From contig JAGYNK010000031.1 in NCBI GenBank assembly GCA_018400055.1, forward strand, positions 1 through 14,838: a stretch of 14,838 bases of DNA, read 5' to 3'. How positions within the stretch are numbered: the first letter of the stretch is position 1; every line of letters starts with the position of its first letter. Source of the DNA: Candidatus Moraniibacteriota bacterium (GTDB taxonomy: Bacteria > Patescibacteriota > Minisyncoccia > Moranbacterales > UBA9337). A program made the translations under genes and the position numbers. Shown piece by piece: positions 4,973 to 11,722 of this stretch. The notes below the pieces were generated by a model. The model had not been told where the DNA came from and did no database searches. It worked only from the letters and a program-made list of their open reading frames with translations.

Positions 4973-7246
4973 TTATTCCAAAAATTTTTCTACTTCTTTT
5001 TCAATTTTTTTGTAATCTTTCAGCCATTTAATTCGTTTGTCTTGTCCGCCCGAGGCGGATCGGCCTTGGGCCGAAAACCAAGTCATCTGCCGTTTAGCAT
5101 AATTTTTTTCAGCTAAGTATATTTTTTCCGCCAATTCTTTTTTGGATTTGATTTCGCCTTTTAAATATAATGGAATTAAATTATAGCTAAGACCGAAGCT
5201 CTGAATTTTTTTCCAGCTTAATTTTTTATCTTTATGTAGTTTTTTTACTTCGGCTATCATGCCTTGTTTAAAGCGTTTATTTATATTTTTTTGTATTCTC
5301 TTATGCAAATTTTCTTTAGAATGTTTTATTCCAATTTGTAAAAAGAACATCCTCTCACGGTCGTATGAAGATGTTCCTTTTAATTTTTTTAGGTGGGGGA
5401 CTTTTCCCAATGTTTGGCAGATTTCAATGGCGCGAATAAGGCGGACTTTATTTTTTTTATCAATATTTTTGGCTCTTTCCGGATCTAGTTTTTTGAGTAT
5501 TTTAAAGAGCTTACCTAAGCTGGCTTCTTGCAGCTTTTTTCTTAAGGCTTTGTTGGGTTTGACTTCCGGAAAATTTATATTATCTACAATAGCTTTTATC
5601 CAAAATCCCGTGCCGCCGCAAATAATGGGGAGTTTGTTTCTTTCTAGAATAGCTTGAATTATTTTTTCGGATTTTTTCTTGAACTTAGCTACACTGTAAT
5701 CAACGTGGGGGCTGACGATGTCTAGCATGTGGTGAGTTATTCCGCCCGATATAAATTTTTCTTGCTTCTTGCTTCTTGCTTCTTGCTTCTTAATTTTTCC
5801 TGTTCCGATATCCATTCCGCGGTAAATTTGGCGGCTGTCGGCGCTAATTATTTCTCCATTGAATTTTTTTGCCAGTTTAATGGCTGTGCCGGACTTGCCG
5901 GAAGCGGTTGGTCCGAGGATGACTATTATTTTATTTCGAAAGTACTTTCTCTGTTGTGTCATTCTGAACGGAACGGAGTGAAGTGAAGAATCCCTTATTA
6001 ATGGCGTTAATGATTTAAGCGACGGGATTGCCACGTCATTCCGTTTCGCTATCGCTTCACTCCATTTCTCGCAATGACAGTGAAATTTTGAGTTTTGTAA
6101 TTCAAGATTATTCACTAATTTTCTTAAAACTTTTTCTCTTCTTTTTTTCTCATTCCAGGACAGGGGATCGCCAAGTGAATAAGCGGCGGTGCCGGGACGG
6201 GGAGAATATTTATTAATGTAAGCCTCGTTATAGTTTACTTTTTTGAAGATTTTTACCGTTTCTTGAAAATCTTTTTCAGTTTCACCGGGAAATCCGACAA
6301 TTACATCGGTAGTAAAAGTAGCATTGGGAATTTTTTCGCTAATTTTTTTTATAAGACTGAGATAGCATTTTTTTGTGTAGGGGCGGTTCATAGCTTTCAA
6401 TATTTTATCGCTGCCGGATTGGAAGGGCAGGTGAATTTCGCGGGAAATATTTTTATTTTTGGAAATAACAGCAATCAGTTTATCCGAGAAGTCTTTAGGG
6501 TGAGAAGTGAGAAATTTAAAATGGATTGCGGGAAATTTTTTAGCCAGACGATCTAATAGTTCTGGAAAATTTATGATTTTATCCTTCTTCGCTGAAGCTT
6601 TGGCGGATGAATTCTTATCACTTTCGCGATAAGAATTCACATTTTGTCCCAACAGAGTTATTTCTTTGTAATTTTTTTTGGACAATCTGCCAACTTCCGA
6701 AATTATTTCTTTGGCTGGCCGGGAAATTTCCCGTCCGCGGGCGTAAGGCACGACGCAGTAAGTGCAAAAATTATTGCAGCCGGTCATAATTGGCACAAAT
6801 GCTTTAAAATTTGAAGTGTATTTGGGGGCAATAGAAAGATATGATTTTTGATCAGGGGAAGCAGTATGCAGTGCGTGGCATGTATTATGCGGAGTTTTTT
6901 TATCGTTTGTCACTGGCTTTATGATATCTGCCATTTGTACGGGTAAATCATTTATTTCAACGAATAAATCTACTTTGTCTTTTAATTTTTTTTGCACATC
7001 TTGGCGGTTAGCTAAGCATCCGGTTAATATGATTTTAGTTTTGGGATTATTTTTTCTAGCATTGTGAATTTGACCATAAGCGCGATCTTCAGCTGTTTGT
7101 CGCACCCCGCAGGTATTAAAAATCACTAAATCGGCTTCGTTTATGTCGGAAGCCGGTTTAAATTTATTTTTCTCCAAAAGACCGGCGATTCTTTCGCTAT
7201 CTGAATAATTCATCTGGCAACCGAATGTTTTTATATAATATTTCAT
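4973..7246 (-). CDS. miaB-miaA: MiaB-MiaA fusion: tRNA A37 methylthiotransferase + dimethylallyltransferase
   Basis: One 757-aa frame carries two enzymes acting on A37 of tRNAs. Residues 1-~378 are MiaB: the UPF0004 domain with cluster cysteines C10, C46 and C77, then the radical-SAM domain with C157, C161 and C164 (GCNNFCTYC) and GFPGET (318-323). Residues ~436-757 are MiaA: P-loop GPTASGKS (445-452), DSRQIYRGMDIGTGK (470-484), GGTGFW (544-549) and YAKRQMTWF (716-724). MiaA prenylates A37 with DMAPP; MiaB then methylthiolates it. The TRAM domain expected at the MiaB C-terminus is absent. Residues ~380-432 instead translate dispersed repeats. Further repeat insertions lie at ~204-218, ~485-496 and ~725-734. 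A separate MiaA start at Met429 (ATG 5962-5960) is possible but has no Shine-Dalgarno. A natural fusion, or two genes joined by repeat insertion, are both open. Confidence 0.88.
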   Translation of the reverse strand: MKYYIKTFGCQMNYSDSERIAGLLEKNKFKPASDINEADLVIFNTCGVRQTAEDRAYGQIHNARKNNPKTKIILTGCLANRQDVQKKLKDKVDLFVEINDLPVQMADIIKPVTNDKKTPHNTCHALHTASPDQKSYLSIAPKYTSNFKAFVPIMTGCNNFCTYCVVPYARGREISRPAKEIISEVGRLSKKNYKEITLLGQNVNSYRESDKNSSAKASAKKDKIINFPELLDRLAKKFPAIHFKFLTSHPKDFSDKLIAVISKNKNISREIHLPFQSGSDKILKAMNRPYTKKCYLSLIKKISEKIPNATFTTDVIVGFPGETEKDFQETVKIFKKVNYNEAYINKYSPRPGTAAYSLGDPLSWNEKKRREKVLRKLVNNLELQNSKFHCHCEKWSEAIAKRNDVAIPSLKSLTPLIRDSSLHSVPFRMTQQRKYFRNKIIVILGPTASGKSGTAIKLAKKFNGEIISADSRQIYRGMDIGTGKIKKQEARSKKQEKFISGGITHHMLDIVSPHVDYSVAKFKKKSEKIIQAILERNKLPIICGGTGFWIKAIVDNINFPEVKPNKALRKKLQEASLGKLFKILKKLDPERAKNIDKKNKVRLIRAIEICQTLGKVPHLKKLKGTSSYDRERMFFLQIGIKHSKENLHKRIQKNINKRFKQGMIAEVKKLHKDKKLSWKKIQSFGLSYNLIPLYLKGEIKSKKELAEKIYLAEKNYAKRQMTWFSAQGRSASGGQDKRIKWLKDYKKIEKEVEKFLE
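5045..5074. repeat. Pair of 15-bp palindromes inside miaA
   Basis: TCCGCC-CGA-GGCGGA (5045-5059) is directly followed by TCGGCC-TTG-GGCCGA (5060-5074). Each is a perfect 6-3-6 palindrome and together they are 30 nt. They encode about ten residues (SAQGRSASGG) placed after the conserved MiaA TWF motif and before KRIKWL, where MiaA proteins normally have only a few residues. The GC content is far above the surroundings. This reads as an in-frame insertion of a mobile or dispersed palindromic doublet. Confidence 0.75.
5761..5791. repeat. 7-bp tandem repeat (CTTGCTT x4 plus partial) inside miaA
   Basis: Four exact CTTGCTT units run from 5761 to 5788, followed by a partial CTT. On the coding strand they give KKQEARSKKQEK between DIGTGK and the GGITHHMLDI block. 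Because the unit is not a multiple of three, gain or loss of one copy would shift the MiaA frame. The position is an exposed loop just after the substrate-binding DSRQIYRGMDIGTGK segment. Confidence 0.85.
5957..6108. repeat. Composite dispersed repeat forming the MiaB-MiaA linker
   Basis: Three repeat pieces adjoin. 5957-5994 is a unit with inverted ends ATTCT/AGAAT, related to 101-129. 6024-6080 is the other common type, running from GGGATTGCC to CTCGCAATGACAG. 6090-6108 matches the right end of the element at 4887-4905 in 18 of 19 positions. Read on the minus strand they encode residues ~381-430, including CHCEKWSEAIAKRNDVAI and RDSSLHSVPFRMT, low-complexity peptides typical of translated intergenic repeats and unrelated to MiaB or MiaA domains. 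Confidence 0.75.
6588..6639. repeat. Palindrome plus 12-bp inverted repeat inside miaB
   Basis: 6588-6607 is an imperfect palindrome around AAGCTT (TTCGCTGAAGCTTTGGCGGA). It is followed without a gap by TGAATTCTTATC (6608-6619), loop ACTTTCGC, and the exact complement GATAAGAATTCA (6628-6639). On the minus strand it encodes NSYRESDKNSSAKASAK (204-220), a loop between the conserved LLGQNVNSY and NFPELL blocks of MiaB. It appears to be another in-frame hairpin-type insertion. Confidence 0.65.
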
Positions 7247-7274
7247 AATAATTTTCTGCGAGTTGTTCTTTCAA

Positions 7275-7296
7275 AGCGAGTAAGTGAACTTACGCT
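7275..7296. promoter_or_regulatory. Imperfect palindrome in the divergent intergenic region
   Basis: AGCGAGTAAGT-GAACTTACGCT is symmetric around the exact core GTAAGT-GA-ACTTAC, with AGCG/CGCT outer arms and one extra base. It lies 29 nt upstream of the miaB start (minus strand) and about 80 nt upstream of the promoter for the gene at 7439. It could be an operator for one or both divergent genes. No clear promoter was found for miaB. The rest of the 192-bp region is AT-rich and unremarkable. Confidence 0.35.
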
Positions 7297-7374
7297 GAAT
7301 TAAGAATAAATTTTTAAATTATTTAGGCTGATTTTTAAAATAGCGTAAATTTAAATGGAAATCAAGCCGAACGC

Positions 7375-7404
7375 TTGACAAAGTTTATTAATATGTGCTA
7401 ATCT
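7375..7404 (+). promoter_or_regulatory. Promoter of the sigma-region-4/HARE protein
   Basis: A perfect -35 TTGACA (7375-7380) and extended -10 TG-C-TAATCT (TG at 7396-7397, hexamer 7399-7404) are separated by 18 nt. The start would be near 7411, giving a leader of about 28 nt without a visible Shine-Dalgarno before ATG 7439. Confidence 0.65.
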
Positions 7405-7438
7405 GCTTAGAAGTCTGAATAATTAATATTACTAAAAA

Positions 7439-8491
7439 ATGAAAAAGAATAATTATTTTAAGAAAAAAATAAATCCTAAATTTTCCTTTTTTAAAGCGTT
7501 AAAAGAGGTTTCTTTTAAATTTCCTGAACGTTCTCAGAAAATAATTGAAATGAGATTCGGAATAAGCGGCAAGGGTCCACAAACATTGGAGTTTATAGGA
7601 AATCATTATCAAGTCAGTCGGGAAAGAGTCCGTCAAATAATAAAGGAAATTATAAGGAAGGTGAAGCTTGGGAAAAATCGTGTTTGCCTAGAAACGGCTT
7701 TCGAAAAAATTGAATTTGTAGTTGAAAAAAATAATGGTATAATAAGCAAGAAAGAATTGCTCGCCGAATTGGGCGAAGATCAAAAGGAACGGGGAGCGAT
7801 AGAATTCATATTGAATTGCGCGGACAAACTTGAATGCAAGAAGGAAAAAGAAAAGCTGGAGGATTCCGTAATTCTTGCCGGTTTTGATTTTAAATTTTGG
7901 GAAGAAATTATTGAAAAAACCAAACTTATTTTGGAGGAAGAAAAAAAAGTTTTTACCGAGGATCAATTGTTTAAAAAGGTTACAGAAAAAGGAATGAAAA
8001 TTGGCCGAAAAGAATTTTTTTGCTATATTTCCGTTTCAAAAGAGATAAGAAAGAATAATTTTGGAAAATGGGGGTTGGCGCATTGGAGCGAGATTAATCC
8101 CAAGGGAACCAGAGAAAAAACCTTATTGGTTATGAAAGAAGTAAAAAAGCCGCTTCATTACAGCGAAGTGGCCAAATTAATTGAAAGGTACAAACTTAAC
8201 AAAAGAGCCGTTCATCCCCAAACGGTCCATAACGAACTTATCAAGGGAGACGATTTTGTCTTAGTCGGTCGGGGAAGGTACGCATTAAAGGAATGGGGAT
8301 ATAAAAAAGGAACGGTAAAAGATGTTTTGGAGGAATTGTTAAGCAAACAGAGGAAGCCAATGGAGAGGGAAGAGATTGTCAATAAAGTTTTAGCCTTGAG
8401 GGAAGTAAAAGCTTCAACGGTGGTAGTCAATCTTAATAATTTTTTTGAGAAAGTGAGTGAGGACGAATATACTGTCAGAAAATCTTTCTGA
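7439..8491 (+). CDS. Sigma-70 region 4 / HARE-HTH transcription-associated protein
   Basis: The N-terminal part (residues ~18-75) is a sigma-70 region 4: FPERSQKIIEMRFGISG (28-44), then the helix-turn-helix TLEFIGNHYQVSRERVRQI (49-67), the module that contacts the -35 element. No region 2 or 3 is present, so it cannot open a promoter as a full sigma factor. Residues ~90-215 are charged and mostly helical, with no fold I recognise. Residues ~224-287 match the HARE-HTH domain found in the RNA polymerase delta subunit (KPLHYSEVAKLI, then FVLVGRGRYALKEW). Residues ~290-345 look like a second winged helix. Likely role: an RNA polymerase-associated or DNA-binding regulator. It stands alone with its own promoter. 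The domain calls are strong; target genes are unknown. Confidence 0.8.
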   Translation: MKKNNYFKKKINPKFSFFKALKEVSFKFPERSQKIIEMRFGISGKGPQTLEFIGNHYQVSRERVRQIIKEIIRKVKLGKNRVCLETAFEKIEFVVEKNNGIISKKELLAELGEDQKERGAIEFILNCADKLECKKEKEKLEDSVILAGFDFKFWEEIIEKTKLILEEEKKVFTEDQLFKKVTEKGMKIGRKEFFCYISVSKEIRKNNFGKWGLAHWSEINPKGTREKTLLVMKEVKKPLHYSEVAKLIERYKLNKRAVHPQTVHNELIKGDDFVLVGRGRYALKEWGYKKGTVKDVLEELLSKQRKPMEREEIVNKVLALREVKASTVVVNLNNFFEKVSEDEYTVRKSF

Positions 8492-8626
8492 AAGCATTCT
8501 TTAGATTCTAGATGATTTTTTTGGAAGTGGAGGCGCTCTTGTTTTTTTAAAGATATATTTTCGCAAGTTAAAAAATAAAAGCGATAGGCGCAGATTGTTT
8601 AGCGCTGAGAATATAAAAAATAAAAA

Positions 8627-9895
8627 ATGAGCATTTTTTTTGAAAGTACATTTGAAGCTTTCGGAGCCATTTGGCAAGCGTTTTCCATTTTTTGGTTTAT
8701 TGTTTTGCCGGTGGCTTTTTATTATTTGTTTAAGCTTTTATGGATGGAATCGGCGAATAGAAAATTTTTAAAATCCGTAGAGTGGACGGTTTTGGAAATA
8801 AATCCGCCGGGAAAGACAGAGAAAAGTCCCAAGCCTATGGAAACCATTTATGACGGCTTTACGGGAATAATGAGAGGATTTAACGCTTTGGAAGAATTTG
8901 TGCAAGGTATGTTTGTTCTCAGTTTCAGTTTGGAAATAGTTAGTAATGAGGGAAGAGTCCATTTTTACATAAGAACCCCGAAAGATTTCAGAAACTTAAT
9001 TGAATCGCACATATACGCTCAGTATCCGGAAACGGAAATAAAAGAAGTGCCTGATTATGTTCAGGATGTTCCCAAGGTGATACCCAATAAGAATTGGGAT
9101 TTGTGGGGATGCGATTTTGAGCTGACCAAGCCGGATCCCTATCCGATTAAAAGCTATAATTGGTTTGAGGAAAGTATAACCGGCACAATGATAGATCCGC
9201 TGGCTTCTTTGATTGAGACGCTTGGAAAACTGGGTCCCGGACAGAGAATCTGGCTCCAATTTGTGGTTAGCCCGATAAAAGATACTTGGTATAATACCGG
9301 CAGAGAATTAGTGGAAGAGTTGGCGGGCAGGAATAAAAAAAAGGAGGGAATTTTTGAAAGGATATTGAAAGATGCCGGAGATATTTTAAAAGGATTGCTG
9401 GGGGGAATGTTCGGGCTGGTGGAATTTTCCAAGGAGGAAAGTGGCAATGAAGGAGAAGCTCCTTTGGAATTTCGCTTAACTCCGGGAGAAAAGGATGTTC
9501 TGAAAGCGTTAGAAAGCGGTATTAGCAAGAGTGTTTTTAAAACAAAAATGAGATTTATTTATTTAGGTCTAAGGGAAAATTTTGACAAGTCTTCCGTTAG
9601 CTCTTTTATGGGAAGTGTTAAACAATTTTCCGATTTAAACTTGAATGGCTTTAAAATTAACGACCAGTCCAAGACTTACGCCCTTCACCTTTTTGCCGAT
9701 GCTAGGATGCTTTATCGCCAGAGAAGAATTTTAAGGAGATACAAAGATCGGGATTTTGACGGAGCTACTTTTGTTTTAAATACGGAGGAACTGGCGACGG
9801 TTTTTCATATGCCCGATATGTCCGTAGTGGCGCCCGCCTTGCATAAAGTAGAATCCAAAAAAGGCGGCGCCCCGGCTAATTTACCAATTGTATAG
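8627..9895 (+). CDS. Membrane-anchored partner of a VirB4/TraD-like ATPase
   Basis: This 422-aa protein has one strong membrane segment at about residues 16-39, rich in Phe, Ile and Trp, followed by basic residues, so the bulk is probably cytoplasmic. The soluble part has a mixed alpha/beta look with FYIRTPKDFRNLIESHIYAQYP (112-133). It ends in LNTEELATVFHMPD...KKGGAPANLPIV (about 385-422), a stretch resembling what precedes the ATPase core in single-chain conjugative DNA-transfer proteins. The ATPase gene starts 53 nt downstream, so the two probably form one complex. I cannot name a family with certainty; it is typical of conserved CPR proteins next to such ATPases. The 135 nt upstream hold no convincing promoter or terminator. 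Confidence 0.7.
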   Translation: MSIFFESTFEAFGAIWQAFSIFWFIVLPVAFYYLFKLLWMESANRKFLKSVEWTVLEINPPGKTEKSPKPMETIYDGFTGIMRGFNALEEFVQGMFVLSFSLEIVSNEGRVHFYIRTPKDFRNLIESHIYAQYPETEIKEVPDYVQDVPKVIPNKNWDLWGCDFELTKPDPYPIKSYNWFEESITGTMIDPLASLIETLGKLGPGQRIWLQFVVSPIKDTWYNTGRELVEELAGRNKKKEGIFERILKDAGDILKGLLGGMFGLVEFSKEESGNEGEAPLEFRLTPGEKDVLKALESGISKSVFKTKMRFIYLGLRENFDKSSVSSFMGSVKQFSDLNLNGFKINDQSKTYALHLFADARMLYRQRRILRRYKDRDFDGATFVLNTEELATVFHMPDMSVVAPALHKVESKKGGAPANLPIV

Positions 9896-9903
9896 CATAA
9901 CGC

Positions 9904-9932
9904 TTAACACTTAAAACATAAAAAGATAAAAT
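9904..9932 (+). promoter_or_regulatory. Promoter of the translocase-like ATPase
   Basis: TTAACA (9904-9909, 5/6) and TAAAAT (9927-9932, 5/6) are separated by exactly 17 nt. The start would be near 9939, ten nt before ATG 9949, leaving no room for a Shine-Dalgarno. This suggests that the ATPase gene can be transcribed apart from the upstream membrane-protein gene. Confidence 0.55.
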
Positions 9933-9948
9933 TGTTTCATATTTTATT

Positions 9949-11715
9949 ATGTCAGATATAAATTTTTTTGCTAAAACCAATTTCCGCAACCAAGAGACGG
10001 AGTTCGGCATTAAGAGGGATGATCGCCGCCGGCACATGTATATTATCGGAAAGACCGGAATGGGAAAAACCAATCTTCTGGAAAATATGGTTATTCAAGA
10101 TATCAGAAACGGGCAAGGCGTTTGTTACGTTGATCCGCACGGGGATACCTCCGAAAAATTATTGGGGGTCATTCCTTCAGACCGAATAAATGATGTTATT
10201 TATTTTAATCCGGCGGATTCCGAATTTCCCATAGCTTTTAATATTTTGGAGGCAGTTGAAGAAGACAAAAAAAATCTGGTGGCTTCGGGAATGATGGGAG
10301 TTTTCAAGAAAATATGGCCGGATGTCTGGAGCGCCAGAATGGAATATATTCTTAGTAATACTATTTTAGCTCTGCTGGATTATCCGGGTTCAACTATGCT
10401 GGGAGTCAGCCGAATGATGTCCGACAAGGATTACAGAAAAAGGGTATATCTTAAAATAAAAGATCCAGTGGTTAAATCTTTTTGGATAAACGAATTTGAT
10501 AAGTGGGATGATAGGTTTAGAAAAGAAGCGGTGGCGGCCATCCAGAATAAAGTCGGCCAATTTATTTCTTCCTCGGTTATCCGTAATATTGTCGGTCAGC
10601 CCAAATCCAGTATTGATATGCGGGATATAATGGATAATCAGAAAATTCTGATTGTTAATCTTTCCAAGGGAAAAATCGGAGAGGATGCCATGCGTTTATT
10701 GGGAGGAATGATTATAACTAAAATCCAGTTGGCGGCCATGGAACGGGTGGATATTCCGGAAGAAGAACGGAAAGACTTTTATTTGCACGTGGATGAATTC
10801 CAAAACTTTGCCACGGAATCTTTTGCCAATATTTTATCCGAGGCTAGAAAATACAGGTTAAATTTAATTTTAGCACACCAATATATTAAGCAGCTTATTT
10901 TTGACGGCAATACCATGGTTTGCGATGCGGTTTTCGGAAACGTGGGAACCATTATCGCCTTCAGGGTGGGAGCGGAAGACGCGGAATATTTGGAAAAGGA
11001 ATTTGAGCCTGTTTTTATGATGAACGATATCGTTAATTTGCCCAAGTATAATATTTATTTAAAACTGATGATTGACGGTATTGCCGGAGACGCTTTCTCG
11101 GCGAAAACCTTGCCTCCTATAAGCATAACGGATGAAGGAAAAAATCGGGAGAAAGCAATCAGAGTTTCCAGAGAGCGTTATGCCGGAAAAAGGAAGGAAG
11201 TGGAAGAAAAGATCGTTCGCTGGAGCGGTGTAATTATGCCGGAGATTTTAAATAAGCCAGAATTATCAAAGTTTGAGACAGAACCGGTTATCAGAAGGCA
11301 AGAAAAAGAATTAAAAAGAGAAAAGCAAAATGGTTTACCTGAAAAAAATTTATACGACGCAGTTTGTGATACTTGCGGGGCGAAAATAAAAGTGCCGTTT
11401 AAGCCGGACAGCCAGCGTCCGACTTTTTGCAGAGAATGCTTAAAGGACTATCAGCGGATGATGGCCAGAAAAAAAGAAGCAGTTTCCGCCAATAAAAAGA
11501 CAGATAAGAAAGAAGATGATTCCAAAGACAATAAAGAATCGCAGGAAGAATTTGAAAGAAAAGAATATGTATCTCAAGAAAAACCACTGACTTTTTCCCA
11601 GTTAAACTACATAGCTCCCAAAAAGTTTAGATCACTTCGTAAAAAGCCGGAAGTGAATTTAGAAGAAGTCAGGAAGTTAATTAAAAAGAGTCGCGTGAAT
11701 GAAAATAACAATTGA
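9949..11715 (+). CDS. VirB4/TraD/HerA-like DNA-translocase ATPase with C-terminal zinc ribbon
   Basis: A 588-aa RecA-fold motor of the type IV secretion/conjugative-coupling superfamily. Walker A GKTGMGKT is at 34-41. DPHGDTSEK (62-70) is the family's second signature. The Walker B strand ends in LHVDEFQNF (279-287), followed by SEARKYRLNLILAHQY (297-312), the sensor region. Residues ~400-465 are charged and helical. A four-cysteine zinc ribbon follows (CDTC 473-476, CREC 494-497). The last ~90 residues are lysine/glutamate-rich and probably disordered. No membrane segment is present; anchoring is presumably through the product of the preceding gene. No relaxase, pilin or other secretion gene lies nearby, so DNA uptake, export or segregation are all possible. 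Transcription is possible both from upstream and from the promoter at 9904-9932. Confidence 0.85.
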   Translation: MSDINFFAKTNFRNQETEFGIKRDDRRRHMYIIGKTGMGKTNLLENMVIQDIRNGQGVCYVDPHGDTSEKLLGVIPSDRINDVIYFNPADSEFPIAFNILEAVEEDKKNLVASGMMGVFKKIWPDVWSARMEYILSNTILALLDYPGSTMLGVSRMMSDKDYRKRVYLKIKDPVVKSFWINEFDKWDDRFRKEAVAAIQNKVGQFISSSVIRNIVGQPKSSIDMRDIMDNQKILIVNLSKGKIGEDAMRLLGGMIITKIQLAAMERVDIPEEERKDFYLHVDEFQNFATESFANILSEARKYRLNLILAHQYIKQLIFDGNTMVCDAVFGNVGTIIAFRVGAEDAEYLEKEFEPVFMMNDIVNLPKYNIYLKLMIDGIAGDAFSAKTLPPISITDEGKNREKAIRVSRERYAGKRKEVEEKIVRWSGVIMPEILNKPELSKFETEPVIRRQEKELKREKQNGLPEKNLYDAVCDTCGAKIKVPFKPDSQRPTFCRECLKDYQRMMARKKEAVSANKKTDKKEDDSKDNKESQEEFERKEYVSQEKPLTFSQLNYIAPKKFRSLRKKPEVNLEEVRKLIKKSRVNENNN

Positions 11716-11722
11716 ATAAAAT

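Noticed and set aside
5259..5657. 132-aa plus-strand ORF opposite miaA
   Set aside because: Shadow of conserved MiaA sequence on the minus strand; hydrophobic composition is what AT-rich antisense reading gives.
5761..5791. CRISPR-like array
   Set aside because: Units are 7 bp, contiguous and without spacers; it is a simple tandem repeat within coding sequence.
8492..8626. Promoter or terminator between the sigma-4/HARE gene and the membrane-protein gene
   Set aside because: TTGTTT and TATA-like strings occur but not at 16-18 nt spacing, and no GC-rich hairpin with a T-tract is present.
9154..9528. 124-aa minus-strand ORF
   Set aside because: Antisense to the membrane-anchored protein; serine/proline-rich shadow with no domain or start signal.
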